Shown here: positions 6,542 through 15,461 of the stretch, piece after piece
Layout of the letters: the number at the start of each line of letters is the position of its first letter
How positions within the stretch are numbered: position 1 is the stretch's first letter
From: a virus
DNA: 45,804 nucleotides
Direction: 5' to 3' (one strand)
Virus record (IMG/VR): IMGVR_UViG_3300041955_000279
Location: 1-45,804 of that record
Position numbers and translations under genes: made by a program
The notes under the pieces: model-generated
The model's input: the letters and a program-made list of their open reading frames with translations, nothing else
Database searches by the model: none
What the model was told of the DNA's origin: nothing

Positions 6542-8196
6542 TCGTGGAATACCTGATCGACTTCGTAGGCAAGCACGGCACGCGCTTTTCTGTCTACGAG
6601 ATCGCCAATAACGAAATCACTCGCTGCCTGTTTCAGCCGCTCCCCAAACAGCTTCTCTATTTCGATGCGGTCGAAGCCTACGTGCTATTCGGTGGAGGCC
6701 GCGGCCCCGGCAAGACGGAAGGAATCTGCTGGGATGCCCTGATCGCGGCATATCTTGTTCCCAAGTCCCGTCAGATCATCTTCCGCAGAACAATGGGCGA
6801 GCTCAAGAGCACAATCGTGGATCGCTTTCGCCAGATGCCCGAAGGTCTGCGCGGCAAGCTGATCGGTGAAATGTCCTACGAGCGCGTCGAGCTGCCCAAT
6901 GGCTCGATTATTCGCTTTGCCTCCGCACGCAGCGAGGAAGATACGCGCAAGATGCTGTCGGGCGAGTTTCTGCGCGTGCATTTCGACGAATGGTCCGAGT
7001 GGCCATATTCGCAATGGAAGTTCATCAGCGGATCGGTGCGGACCACGGCGCAGAAAGATATTCTCGGGCGCCCCGTAGTCGCCCAGGTCAAAGGCGCAAC
7101 CAATCCCGGAGGTATCTGCGGCGACGTGCTCAATCACTTGTTTGGCTGCGATATCGAGAAGTCCTGCCCGATCGGTGAAGATCCCGAAGCTTACGATTCA
7201 TCGCAATACCGATTCATCAAAACGCTGGTGGATGACAACCCTGCATATTCGGCAGATACGCCGGCCGGCGCAGCTTATCGCCGGATGCTGCTTTCGATGC
7301 CTCGCAAGATTCGGGACGCTTGGCTCTATGGCAAATGGTCGGGCTTTGAGGGTCAGTATTTCGATTGCTTCGAGCGCGAGCTGACCGAGATTCCCCATGA
7401 CGTGATCGTTCGCATGATGGCCAAGCAGTATTGGCAACCGATATGGATCGCGTACGATTGGGGCAAGACGCACCACAGCTATGTCACTTGGAACACGTTC
7501 ATCGAATTGCCGATGGAAGCAGGACTGGCCAAGAAGTTCGCAGTCACCTTCCGGGAGCTTCTAATCAAAGGTGTGAGCGAAATAGCGGTGGCCGGGGAAA
7601 TCTGCGCCATGACGCCAGAGAACGAACGCAAGCGCGTGGACATGATCTACGGCGCGCCCGATACCTTTGGCGGCGATCTGCTCAGCCGCGCGCGCCGCAT
7701 GGGCGATGTCTTCACGGTCAACAGCCTTCCGCGCCCGATGCCCGCGTTCAACAAGCGCGTGGATGGCTGGACGCTGATGTACACGCTCCTTGATTCCTAT
7801 GTTCACGGCGAGGCCGGCGAGAATGCGCCGAAGAACACGCTCAAGAACGGCTGGACGAAGTTTTGCTCCGACTGGCTCATCAGCGAGCAATGCCCGAGGC
7901 TCTTTGAGGCTCTTGGCTGGGCGATGGCCAGCAAGAAACCCGGCAAGGATGGCGACGTGGACGATGAAGGCGATTCGCCCAATCTCGATATTCTGGACGG
8001 CGCGCGCTACGGCATTGCCTCGCGAATTCAGCCGGAAGAAAAGCCGTTCAAGGAAATCTTGCGCGAACAGATTAGCGCGTTGCCGGTGGAAGGATCATCG
8101 CGCTATATCCGAGGCTTGCAACTGGCTGCTGAAGAGAAGAAAAGTAGTCCGCCATTTTACTCAACGACTCGAAGGTTCAAAGGGAGGCGACACTAA
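6538..8196 (+). CDS. terL: Terminase large subunit
   Basis: The 552-residue packaging motor has an ATPase domain with Walker A GGGRGPGKT (residues 52-60) and Walker B VHFDEW (about 146-151), then a nuclease domain with the first acidic residue in WIAYDWG and a late acidic motif in ILDGARYG. It pumps DNA into the prohead and cuts the concatemer. The start is taken as TTG 6538 (overlap TTGA with the upstream stop); GTG 6544 is a plausible alternative. Size and motif order are typical. The mode of packaging (headful or site-specific) cannot be read directly. Confidence 0.95.
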   Translation: MIVEYLIDFVGKHGTRFSVYEIANNEITRCLFQPLPKQLLYFDAVEAYVLFGGGRGPGKTEGICWDALIAAYLVPKSRQIIFRRTMGELKSTIVDRFRQMPEGLRGKLIGEMSYERVELPNGSIIRFASARSEEDTRKMLSGEFLRVHFDEWSEWPYSQWKFISGSVRTTAQKDILGRPVVAQVKGATNPGGICGDVLNHLFGCDIEKSCPIGEDPEAYDSSQYRFIKTLVDDNPAYSADTPAGAAYRRMLLSMPRKIRDAWLYGKWSGFEGQYFDCFERELTEIPHDVIVRMMAKQYWQPIWIAYDWGKTHHSYVTWNTFIELPMEAGLAKKFAVTFRELLIKGVSEIAVAGEICAMTPENERKRVDMIYGAPDTFGGDLLSRARRMGDVFTVNSLPRPMPAFNKRVDGWTLMYTLLDSYVHGEAGENAPKNTLKNGWTKFCSDWLISEQCPRLFEALGWAMASKKPGKDGDVDDEGDSPNLDILDGARYGIASRIQPEEKPFKEILREQISALPVEGSSRYIRGLQLAAEEKKSSPPFYSTTRRFKGRRH

Positions 8197-8570
8197 TGTT
8201 TCGTCACACAATCGACCCGCTATGTCAGGCCCAGTTTAATAATCAGAGCGCAGCGATCATGCGACTCGAAACTATAACGTCTGCTCAAGCGACGGTGATT
8301 GCTGATCTGTCAGACACGATTAAAGCCTTAGAAGACAAGCTCGATCAGCTTCTTTCCGAGGCTGAGAAGGCTCCAGAGCGTTCTATTCCAGAGAATGGCA
8401 AGGCCAAGCAACCGGAGATTCAGGCAGGATTGGGCAAGATTCCGTGGAGCGAACGCAAGCGCCAGCGCATCGCAGAACACAGCGACAAGGGCTTCATCGA
8501 CAAGGTGCGCCAAGGCGCCTCGCCAAAGCAGGAATCAACGCCAACACAGGAGCCGCAGCATGAAGATTGA
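8196..8570 (+). CDS. Hypothetical coiled-coil protein
   Basis: A 124-residue product coupled to the terminase by TAATG. It is helical at residues 18-55 (ETITSAQATVIADLSDTIKA), with a Lys/Glu/Pro-rich C-terminal half that looks disordered. A copy of the 12-mer CGTTCTATTCCA lies inside it (8379-8390), where it simply encodes ERSIPE; I do not call that copy a promoter. Function unknown; probably a structural accessory. Confidence 0.65.
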   Translation: MFRHTIDPLCQAQFNNQSAAIMRLETITSAQATVIADLSDTIKALEDKLDQLLSEAEKAPERSIPENGKAKQPEIQAGLGKIPWSERKRQRIAEHSDKGFIDKVRQGASPKQESTPTQEPQHED

Positions 8571-8985
8571 TGGCAAGGAAACCGGAAGTTCCAGCGTCAC
8601 GAAGAGTCTGGCGCGTCACAGGCTTGCAGGCAAGAAGCCGATGGACGAGCCTGCCGGCGAAGGTGGCGAGGATATGAAGCAGGGCGCGTCGGGCCACGAT
8701 CATGGCGGCCAGGAAGGCGGCCACGAAGTCATCCAGCAGACCGTTGCCGAACATGGCCCTGCCGAGAAAGCGACCGTCGAGCACGATGGCCGAAACCACA
8801 CGGTGACAACCCATCATGGCGGACACAAACACGTCAGCAAGGGACACCCTACTGTTTCCCACGTTGCAGAACACCTCTCTCATGCGGCTGGCGCTGCTGA
8901 ACCTGGAATGGAGGAGCACGCCGCTGAACCTATGCCCGCCGAGGATGGCGATTCGCTGGGCGATATGGGCATTGAAGCAGAGTGA
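8560..8985 (+). CDS. Histidine-rich hypothetical protein
   Basis: I chose the ATG at 8560, behind CAGGAGCCGC; the frame extends further upstream but that part reads as Arg/Ser-rich shadow of the previous gene. The 141-residue product is unusually rich in His (GHDHGGQEGGHE, THHGGHKHVSKGHP) and acidic at the end. Such composition suggests metal binding or a disordered linker, but I recognise no family. It overlaps genes on both sides. Confidence 0.6.
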   Translation: MKIDGKETGSSSVTKSLARHRLAGKKPMDEPAGEGGEDMKQGASGHDHGGQEGGHEVIQQTVAEHGPAEKATVEHDGRNHTVTTHHGGHKHVSKGHPTVSHVAEHLSHAAGAAEPGMEEHAAEPMPAEDGDSLGDMGIEAE

Positions 8986-9077
8986 TGCTGGGAACAGAAA
9001 TAGTCGCGAGTTTGGGATTGGTGATATTGATAATGGCGATATTCATCAATCTGGGTGTTCATTTTAAGAGGCACTAA
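8985..9077 (+). CDS. Very small membrane protein
   Basis: A 30-residue frame runs from ATG 8985 (overlapping the previous TGA) to TAA 9077. It is one hydrophobic helix (VASLGLVILIMAIFINLGV) followed by a basic tail (HFKRH). Exact coupling on both sides (TGATG before, TAATG after) argues it is translated. Single-span phage peptides like this can act in lysis or superinfection exclusion; nothing specific can be claimed. Confidence 0.55.
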   Translation: MLGTEIVASLGLVILIMAIFINLGVHFKRH

Positions 9078-9217
9078 TGCCGTTCAAGAGCAAAGCGCAG
9101 CAGGGCTACATGGAAGCCCATAAGGCCGAGCTGGAAAAGGCTGGGGTCAATATCGCTGAATGGGAAAAAGCAACCAAAGGCAAGAAGCTGCCTGAAAAGG
9201 TGAAGAAGGAAAAATGA
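9077..9217 (+). CDS. Small PFKSKAQ-type phage protein
   Basis: A 46-residue frame starts at ATG 9077 (TAATG coupling) and ends at TGA 9215-9217. The N-terminus MPFKSKAQQGYMEAH is a recurring signature of small basic proteins in phage structural regions. The rest is Lys/Glu-rich. The function of that group is not established to my knowledge. It overlaps the next start (ATGA). Confidence 0.65.
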   Translation: MPFKSKAQQGYMEAHKAELEKAGVNIAEWEKATKGKKLPEKVKKEK

Positions 9218-9612
9218 AATACAACGCGAAGATTCCCATCCATCACATCGGCGGTCCCGGCGACGATCACAATCTGATTTCTCCCAACGATGGCAACGGC
9301 ATTGGCACTGGAAACTTTAGCCAACCCGTTTGCGTGACCGACTACGAGCGCGGCTTCACGCGGCCGGTGGTGCTGAATTTCTTCTATGCCAGCGTGCCCG
9401 AATCGGTTGAGTACGATATCTACGTCGCCCAGTTCAATACCGATCCAAACGCCAGCCCTTCGCAATGGACCAAGATCGGCAGCACCACGAATACCGCGGG
9501 CGATCAGGTCACCTTGGTGCGCAGCGGCGCTGGCTCGCAGCAATTCGAATTTGTGTGCGTGAAGGAAGTGACCAGTCCAAGCGTAGCCACAACCGTCAGC
9601 GCGCACATGTAA
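9214..9612 (+). CDS. Hypothetical beta-rich virion protein
   Basis: The 132-residue protein is predicted to be mostly beta strand, with an Ig- or jelly-roll-like pattern (RPVVLNFFYASVPESVEYDIYV, QFEFVCVKEV). It lacks cysteine pairs and catalytic motifs. Its position just before the fibre gene suggests a decoration or fibre-base protein; that is inference. Confidence 0.6.
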   Translation: MKYNAKIPIHHIGGPGDDHNLISPNDGNGIGTGNFSQPVCVTDYERGFTRPVVLNFFYASVPESVEYDIYVAQFNTDPNASPSQWTKIGSTTNTAGDQVTLVRSGAGSQQFEFVCVKEVTSPSVATTVSAHM

Positions 9613-9624
9613 CACGGAGACATA

Positions 9625-12009
9625 ATGAAAAAGGCGCTGATCGGTTTCATAATTGCGTGGTTCTCTGTCGCGTTGGGATTCGCGCAGCAGGGTAATCAAG
9701 TCATTCCATCTGGCGGCAGTGGAGGTTTGGCTTTCGTCGCTTCATTGCCTGCGACTTGCACTCCCGGCGTCACCGCCTCTGTGCAGCTCTCCGTTTCGCC
9801 TTACACGATCAATTATTGCTCTGCCCTAAATACATGGACGGCAGTTGGCAGGGGCACAGTAACCTCCGTTACCGGCACGGCCAATCAGATCGCGTCTACG
9901 GGCGGGACGACTCCGGTATTGTCACTGCCGTCGCTAGTAAATTTTCCGGGGCAGTATTCAACCGTTCCAGGCATAGACCCTACAGGCACTAATGATTCAA
10001 CATCGGCAATTAACGCAGTGCTCGCTTCTACTGGCTATGTATTGCTACCGTGTGGCACTTTCAAGATCACTCCGGCAACCCTCTCAATCAATTCAGGAGC
10101 ATTGATTCAGGGATCCGGATCAGGAATGACTGATCCATGTACTCAACTGGTTTCTGCTGCTTCGGGTGTTGCGATTTCGGTTCCCGAAGGCGTCGGTAAT
10201 GTGACATTTAGAGACATTGCTTTGACTTGTTCCTCCACGGTTGGTAGCACAGGAATGGTACTAGGTGGCACCGAGAATTCCAACTGGGCTGTACAGATTT
10301 TACTCGACAATGTGGCCATTCAATATTGTGGAAGAAATCTAATGATTGAGAACGCCTGGGGGATCGAACTTCGCCATGTGTTTCTGACGCACTCTATCAC
10401 TGATTATAATCTTTATTTGCATCCTCCAGTTGGCGGATACACTACCACTATTTTGGTGGACGGCAATTCGGAATTAGACAATGCGGCAACGTCAGGACTT
10501 TATACGGATGGCCTAAACAACTCTATAACAATCGAGGATTCGATCATCGATAGCAGCGGGGCAACGGATGTGCTTTTCACTGGCACGGCCGGCGTGCTTC
10601 GTTTCGAGAGAAATTGGATTGAAAACAGCATCGTTCCCATAATTTTATCAATTCCTGCGAATTACATAACGCAGCCGACTAATCAGCCCGACAATGGTTC
10701 AAGTATCTCTGGAAACATTTTGTATGGTACGGAAGGGTACAGTATCGGCGCAAATCCAGGTATGAGGATAGTCGGAAATAACGGAATACCGGACTCATTA
10801 GGTTTTAACACCACAGCGCAACTTACTGACATATCCACGGTGGGAGTGTTAGGAGCCAATTTAGTTACCAATAGTACATTTGCTTCCAGTGGCACAGGAT
10901 GGACAGCGCAAACGGGATGGACTCTCTCCACTGGAGCCAGCACCGGACTTAACGTCACCGGAGGTTCATCTACTTATCAGACGATCTCTTGTTCTACGGG
11001 CCAACTTATTAAAATTGTGACCGTGATTGGCACGCAGTCAAAAGGCTTGTTTGCTATTACACTCGGCAGCAATGCGGGTTACAATCGAGCCGCTGCGGGA
11101 ACCTATACTGATTATATACCATGCATAGCCTCTGGAAGTCAGGATCTCTATCTTCAAGGCTTCAACGATTTTACTGGAACTGTAACGAACGTAACTGCCT
11201 ACGTGGAAACTCAGTCGCAAATAGGCACAGTAACCTCCGTTACCGGCACGGCCCCAGTGACGTCAACTGGCGGAACGACTCCAGCGATCGGTTGTGCTAC
11301 ATGCGAAACCAATGGCGGCACGCCGCTTACTTCTGGAACTATTCCAAGGGCAGGAACTACCCCGACACTGGTAAATGGAAGCCTAAGCGACAACGGCACT
11401 GGAACGCTTACAGGCCTTGGGGCTAATACAACAATCACTGCTGGTGCCGGTGGAGGAAATCTCTTTTTGTCTGGCGGTGCTGGTGATGTATATCTTGCGA
11501 CCAACACTGTACTAGAGACAGAATTGATTGATGGCACCGGGACTCAGATCAATATAAATCAGAATGGGAACCTCCTCGCAAGCGGTACGATCACGCTAAG
11601 TGGCGTAACAACTGGAACGAACGCCGATTTCCTATGCATGTCTTCCGGTAAAGTTGTGTTGCTGCAAACTTCGGCTTGTACGATTTCTTCGGTACGTTTC
11701 AAGCAGAACATCCACCCCCTATATTCCGCAATGGGGGAGATAATGAAGCTCAAGCCAGTTACCTTCAATAAGATTCGTGACGAAGAACATCCAGACGTAG
11801 ATGTAAACGCCTACGTGAAACAGATCGGATTGACCGCCGAGAACGTGGCGAGCGTAGACCCTAAGGCGGCTATTTATGAACAGGATGGAGTGACCCCAAA
11901 GAGTTACCGCCAGGAATCCATCATTGCGCTACTCGTGAAGGCAACCCAAGAGCAGCAAAAAGAGATTGCAGATTTGCGCGACCAAGTGAGGCAGCTTGCG
12001 GCGCGATGA
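9625..12009 (+). CDS. Tail fibre/spike with beta-helix and C-terminal S74 chaperone domain
   Basis: The 794-residue protein has a typical signal peptide at its N-terminus (MKKALIGFIIAWFSVALGFA), odd for a phage fibre. Then come a short GTVTSVTGTA repeat, a right-handed beta-helix-like region of the pectate-lyase type (about 110-400), a second GTVTSVTGTA repeat (about 534) and a Gly/Thr-rich shaft. It ends in an intramolecular chaperone domain of the peptidase S74 family (about 690-794), starting SSVRFKQNI with the Ser and Lys used for self-cleavage, and finishing in a coiled coil (EQQKEIADLRDQVRQL). S74 domains trimerise fibres and then cut themselves off. It is most likely the receptor-binding protein. 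Confidence 0.85.
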   Translation: MKKALIGFIIAWFSVALGFAQQGNQVIPSGGSGGLAFVASLPATCTPGVTASVQLSVSPYTINYCSALNTWTAVGRGTVTSVTGTANQIASTGGTTPVLSLPSLVNFPGQYSTVPGIDPTGTNDSTSAINAVLASTGYVLLPCGTFKITPATLSINSGALIQGSGSGMTDPCTQLVSAASGVAISVPEGVGNVTFRDIALTCSSTVGSTGMVLGGTENSNWAVQILLDNVAIQYCGRNLMIENAWGIELRHVFLTHSITDYNLYLHPPVGGYTTTILVDGNSELDNAATSGLYTDGLNNSITIEDSIIDSSGATDVLFTGTAGVLRFERNWIENSIVPIILSIPANYITQPTNQPDNGSSISGNILYGTEGYSIGANPGMRIVGNNGIPDSLGFNTTAQLTDISTVGVLGANLVTNSTFASSGTGWTAQTGWTLSTGASTGLNVTGGSSTYQTISCSTGQLIKIVTVIGTQSKGLFAITLGSNAGYNRAAAGTYTDYIPCIASGSQDLYLQGFNDFTGTVTNVTAYVETQSQIGTVTSVTGTAPVTSTGGTTPAIGCATCETNGGTPLTSGTIPRAGTTPTLVNGSLSDNGTGTLTGLGANTTITAGAGGGNLFLSGGAGDVYLATNTVLETELIDGTGTQININQNGNLLASGTITLSGVTTGTNADFLCMSSGKVVLLQTSACTISSVRFKQNIHPLYSAMGEIMKLKPVTFNKIRDEEHPDVDVNAYVKQIGLTAENVASVDPKAAIYEQDGVTPKSYRQESIIALLVKATQEQQKEIADLRDQVRQLAAR
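9853..9882 (+). repeat. 30-bp direct repeat inside fibre gene (copy 1; copy 2 at 11224-11253)
   Basis: An identical 30-bp stretch beginning GGCACAGTAACCTCCG occurs at 9853-9882 and 11224-11253, encoding GTVTSVTGTA both times. Fibre genes often reuse this linker motif. Exact DNA identity over 1.4 kb suggests recent duplication or a recombination point that could swap the receptor-binding segment between the copies. Confidence 0.85.
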
Positions 12010-12044
12010 AATGGCGATGGACACAAAAGGAAGATAACCTGTAA

Positions 12045-14519
12045 ATGGCCGAAGAGTCATTCCAGCCCGATACCACTACCAATCAGGACAATACCGCCCT
12101 GCCCGAAGTTCCGCAGATGTTCGCGCCCGGCGAACTGACGCAAGCCGATGGCGCTCCTCAGTACGGATTCCGCAACGAGCGATTGCCCCAGCATTATCAG
12201 GAAGTCGCCAAAGCCTTGGTGCAGAAGGTCGCGCAGATCGATATGTTCGCGCGAATTGATGAAGTCAAGCGCGCCGGTGAAGCAAGATTTTACTGGCGCT
12301 CCATGTTCGACGCCTATTTCGATGAGCGCAATGCCGTGTGGGACATGCCTTCCTCGAATCAGGATTACGGCGATACCGGCGACATCGCCCTGACTTACGG
12401 CTTCAATATCTATCAGGCATTCGGGCGCGGCTTCATCACGCAGGTTGGCGTCACGCCGTCGGTCAAGGTCATCGCCACCGACCTGAATAATCCCGATGCC
12501 ATGCGGATCGCCTCTTCCGCTGAAGCCCTGCGCAAGAAGATCGAGTATCAGAACCGCGTGGAAGTGTTTTCCGAACAGGTTGCGCGGCTCATGTGGACCG
12601 ATGGGCCGGTGTGCTTCTATTCCCGCTGGGTCTGCGACGGCGCACGATTTGGATATGAAGACGAAGCCCATGTAGACGAAGCGCCAGAAGGTTTGGGCGA
12701 AGCCGGTCCGCCGCCACCCAAGAAGCCACGCCAACCCCGCGGCGGCGAAGTCATCAGCGCGTACGGGATCCTGGAAACCAAGCGTCCCATCAACATGCGG
12801 GACATCTGCGACTTCCCTTTCATGCAGCTCAGCTATGAGATTGATCTGACGTCCGCCAAGGCGATGTACCCGTGGATCAGCGCCAATATCAGCGGCGGGA
12901 TGCCAGGGCCAGGGGAATACAACTTTGACCGCACTACGCGGATCGCCACGACGCAGGGCATTCGGCTGCTGACTCAGACCGGCGATACGGTCGCGCAACT
13001 GCCGACCTGGCAGCGCACATGGTTGCGCCCCAGCTTCTTTGCCGGAATCGATAGCCTCAATGATCGCAAGTTCTTCGAGGAAAACTTTCCCGATGGCATG
13101 TTCGTGGCGTTTATGGGCGACACTTATGCCGAATCGCGCAACGAATCGATGGACGATCACTGGACGATCTGCCACCCGATTCAAGGCGATGGGCAGACCA
13201 CTCCCGCGTGCGGCTACCTGATCATGGCGGTGCAGGACTGCTTCAACGACATGACCGACCTGCAGATGGAACGGTTCATGAAGGCCATTCCGAATGTCTA
13301 TGGCGACAAGGATATGTTCGACTTTGCAGCCATGAGCAAGCAGCACGCCGGACCTGGTGCGCAATGGCCAACGAAGCGCGCGCTGGCACCCGATGAAGAC
13401 ATCCGCACCAAGATGTTCACCACGCCGTTCCCGCCGGCCGATCCATCGGTGGGAGAGTTTTATCAAGCTCTGGGGGGCCCGATTCCACAATTTCTTGTGG
13501 GCATCTATCCTGCGGGCCTGGGCGATGCCGATCCGAACAATGAGACCAAAGGCGGGATTCTGGCGCTCAGGGACGCTTCTAGGGGCCAGCAAGGGGTGGC
13601 CTGGAAGGCATACCGGCGCTCCTACGCGCAATCGATGGAACAGCTGGTGCGGATTGGCGCATATTTCAGGGCATCACAGGCCGAGGACGGAAAGGTGGTA
13701 ATCTCATCTCCCGAGTCTGCGGAAACCGTGGTCGATCTTGAGGATTTGCACGATGGAAACTTCTACTGCATTCCCGACGGAGACGAAAGCTATCCCCGCA
13801 CCCACGAAGACCGCCAGCAAGCGTATAACGCGCTGGTGCAGGCTGCTACTGCGGGCAATGGCGGTGCGGCGGCGATCCTTGCCGAACCAAAGAACGCCGT
13901 TATCCTGAAGGACATCGTAGCGATCCCCGGCCTGGTGATTCCTGGCGCCGATGAAACCGAGAAACAACTTGGCGAGATCAAGCAACTGCTCAAGGAAGTG
14001 CCGATTCCTAATCAGGAGGCCAAAGTAGCCTTTGCGGTGGCGACCATCGCGGCCAAGATCAGCGGAAAGCCTGCGCCGCCTCCGATGACGCCGCAACAGG
14101 AGTTTCGGCCATCCATCGGAATCGATGAGGATTTCGATGTCCATGCCGTCGAGTTCAAGACCGGTCAGGATTGGCTCAATTCCGCAGTGGGAATCCAGCA
14201 GAAGAAAGAGAATCCCGAAGGCGTGCTGAATGTGCAGCTCCATTTGTTGCTTCACAAGGCCGCGATGGCCAAGCAGGCGCAGCAGACCATGATGCAGGCG
14301 GTTCAGGCTGAAGGCGCCAAGGCAATGGCCAAGAGTTCCGGCGAAGCAGCGTCCCAGAAGCCTAAGAGTCCAACCGAATCGATCAATTTCAAGGACGCTG
14401 GCCCGGCTTTGCGCGTGGCGATTGCCTCCCAATCCGATCCTGCGCTGGGGCGTGCTGCGCTGGCCGATGAGGCCTCGAACGTTACGCATGAATCGCTGAC
14501 AGGCCAACCAGTACAGTAA
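12045..14519 (+). CDS. Portal protein
   Basis: The 824-residue protein sits between the terminase region and the capsid gene, with a good ribosome site (AAGGAAGA). Its length and mix of segments (N-terminal helical region, central KRPINMRDICDFPFMQ, C-terminal helical and Gln/Ala-rich tail) fit a long podovirus-type portal, the dodecameric ring through which DNA enters and leaves. I see no single diagnostic motif, so the call rests on size, position and overall character. A Pro/Lys-rich insert (PPPPKKPRQPRGG) lies near residue 225. Confidence 0.82.
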   Translation: MAEESFQPDTTTNQDNTALPEVPQMFAPGELTQADGAPQYGFRNERLPQHYQEVAKALVQKVAQIDMFARIDEVKRAGEARFYWRSMFDAYFDERNAVWDMPSSNQDYGDTGDIALTYGFNIYQAFGRGFITQVGVTPSVKVIATDLNNPDAMRIASSAEALRKKIEYQNRVEVFSEQVARLMWTDGPVCFYSRWVCDGARFGYEDEAHVDEAPEGLGEAGPPPPKKPRQPRGGEVISAYGILETKRPINMRDICDFPFMQLSYEIDLTSAKAMYPWISANISGGMPGPGEYNFDRTTRIATTQGIRLLTQTGDTVAQLPTWQRTWLRPSFFAGIDSLNDRKFFEENFPDGMFVAFMGDTYAESRNESMDDHWTICHPIQGDGQTTPACGYLIMAVQDCFNDMTDLQMERFMKAIPNVYGDKDMFDFAAMSKQHAGPGAQWPTKRALAPDEDIRTKMFTTPFPPADPSVGEFYQALGGPIPQFLVGIYPAGLGDADPNNETKGGILALRDASRGQQGVAWKAYRRSYAQSMEQLVRIGAYFRASQAEDGKVVISSPESAETVVDLEDLHDGNFYCIPDGDESYPRTHEDRQQAYNALVQAATAGNGGAAAILAEPKNAVILKDIVAIPGLVIPGADETEKQLGEIKQLLKEVPIPNQEAKVAFAVATIAAKISGKPAPPPMTPQQEFRPSIGIDEDFDVHAVEFKTGQDWLNSAVGIQQKKENPEGVLNVQLHLLLHKAAMAKQAQQTMMQAVQAEGAKAMAKSSGEAASQKPKSPTESINFKDAGPALRVAIASQSDPALGRAALADEASNVTHESLTGQPVQ

Positions 14520-14533
14520 AACCAGAGCCAAAG

Positions 14534-14545
14534 CGTTCTATTCCT
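14534..14545 (+). promoter_or_regulatory. Recurrent 12-mer variant (capsid gene)
   Basis: CGTTCTATTCCT lies 14 bp after the portal stop and about 100 bp before the capsid ATG. The capsid gene has its own Shine-Dalgarno (GAGGTGA), so this copy fits a promoter with a leader rather than a translation signal. Confidence 0.6.
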
Positions 14546-14555
14546 ACAGTCGAGT

Positions 14556-14628
14556 GTTTGACCCGAGCGGGAACCGAGCCCGCGGCTGCTGAAGCCGAAC
14601 GGATATAGGTCAGCCAAGACAATCAAAC
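14556..14628 (+). promoter_or_regulatory. Structured 5' leader of the capsid mRNA
   Basis: Nested inverted repeats fill the leader: GTTTGA (14556-14561) pairs with TCAAAC (14623-14628), enclosing a hairpin GCGGG/CCCGC (14567-14571 with 14579-14583) and a small GGCT/AGCC hairpin. The shape is a multi-branched RNA just upstream of the capsid ribosome site. It could protect the mRNA or control translation. It does not fit a tRNA. Confidence 0.4.
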
Positions 14629-14643
14629 TGTCGAGGTGATTTT

Positions 14644-14711
14644 ATGTCCGATGCATTGTCAGGAAATCCACTAAACTCGGCCGCTGCCGTGGGCGTGGAA
14701 ATGGAGAAGTT
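14644..14711 (+). CDS. Major capsid protein, exon 1
   Basis: Exon 1 begins at ATG 14644 behind GAGGTGA and encodes MSDALSGNPLNSAAAVGVEMEK plus two bases of the next codon. Unspliced, it would stop after 23 residues at TAA. Splicing after 14711 joins it to 15462 and restores one 447-residue frame. The last exon bases (GAGAAGTT) pair with the intron's guide sequence at 14722-14729, ending in the U-G wobble that marks a group I 5' splice site. Confidence 0.8.
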
Positions 14712-15461
14712 TTAAGCCTTCGACTTCTCAAGGTGGACGTTAGTTATTGGAAGGATAACGTCTACGCTCAGTGGTCTGCGGATTCAGCTGAGTAAAAATC
14801 CCCTCTGATTGACTCGAACGCTGCGATGCCAACGAGGGCCAAGGATGGTAAAATTACCATTCAGGCTGAACGACTAAGCGAGGGGACGCAAATGTTGAGC
14901 GAGACCCAAAGGGCATATGAACGAGCGAGACATCAAAGACGAAAAGCGACCGATCCAGACTTTCTTAGAAAGATTTCTGAGAGGTCTCGGAGAAGCTACG
15001 AACGCCGCAAAAACGATCCTGCTTTCATCGAGAGATTGCGTCGTTACGAAGCACTCTATCTCGCCAAAAAGCGAGAGGAAGATCCCGAGTTTCGCCGAAA
15101 AGATTCTCGCCGTAATTGTGCCGTTCACGCTCGACGGAAGTTCGTTGCCTTATCTCACTACAGCAAAACAGAACATCCGAGTTGTTGCTGGCCGAATTGT
15201 ACGGTTGATGATCTCGACATGCTCACGTTGGATCACATTGCCAACGATGGATATAAGCGCAGAGGTTGTTCAGGTTCGACGCTCTACGCTTGGGTCATCG
15301 CCAACAAGTTTCCAGAAGGCTTGCAAACTCTTTGCTGGAATCACCAGTGGAAAAAGCGACAGCTTCACTTGCGATGCAATAGTCTGAGCACACAGGAAAA
15401 CAACTGTGTGAGGGCGGCAGAAATGACCGCTCCCGGCGATAAAGCCGAGTAACAACCCTGG
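14712..15461 (+). ncRNA. Group I self-splicing intron in the capsid gene
   Basis: The 750-nt insertion shows group I elements in the correct order. P1: exon GAGAAGTT with GACTTCTC at 14722-14729. P2: GTGGACGTT with AACGTCTAC. P3: TCCCCTC (14799-14805) with GAGGGGA (14880-14886). A P6-like hairpin lies near 14845-14860. P7: GACT (14872-14875) with AGTC (15381-15384) in the typical context AATAGTCTGA. P9: CACACAG with CTGTGTG (15389-15410). The terminal G at 15461 is followed by exon bases GAA that can pair with TTC at 14719-14721 (P10). The HNH gene sits in the P8 region. Removal restores the capsid frame. Confidence 0.92.
14892..15452 (+). CDS. Intron-encoded HNH homing endonuclease
   Basis: The 186-residue product starts at ATG 14892 behind GAGGGG; an in-frame ATG at 14826 lies in the intron core and is less likely. 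The N-terminal half is a very basic helical DNA-binding region (QRAYERARHQRRK, RSRRSYERRK). The HNH domain follows: two Cys in CCWPNC, the catalytic LDHI, then ANKFPEGLQTLCWNHQWKK with the second Cys and His. It should cut intron-less capsid genes and so spread the intron. Its C-terminal codons double as the P7-P9 RNA core, so protein and ribozyme share sequence. Confidence 0.88.
   Translation: MLSETQRAYERARHQRRKATDPDFLRKISERSRRSYERRKNDPAFIERLRRYEALYLAKKREEDPEFRRKDSRRNCAVHARRKFVALSHYSKTEHPSCCWPNCTVDDLDMLTLDHIANDGYKRRGCSGSTLYAWVIANKFPEGLQTLCWNHQWKKRQLHLRCNSLSTQENNCVRAAEMTAPGDKAE

Noticed and set aside
8379-8390. Exact 12-mer copy as a promoter
   Set aside because: It lies in the middle of a coding sequence, about 170 bp before the next gene start. 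The ATG that follows it opens an Arg/Ser-rich frame that looks like shadow. The partial copy at 39742 is rejected for the same reason.
12057-13631. 524-codon open frame antisense to the portal gene
   Set aside because: It is a shadow created by the codon bias of the portal gene; it has no ribosome site and an unnatural composition. The same applies to 13704-14531 on the minus strand.
14556-14628. tRNA-like folding in the capsid leader
   Set aside because: A 5-bp stem with a 7-base loop on the minus strand recalls a T-arm, but the loop sequence, acceptor stem and D-arm do not fit. A hammerhead-like core was also considered; the conserved CUGANGA is not present.
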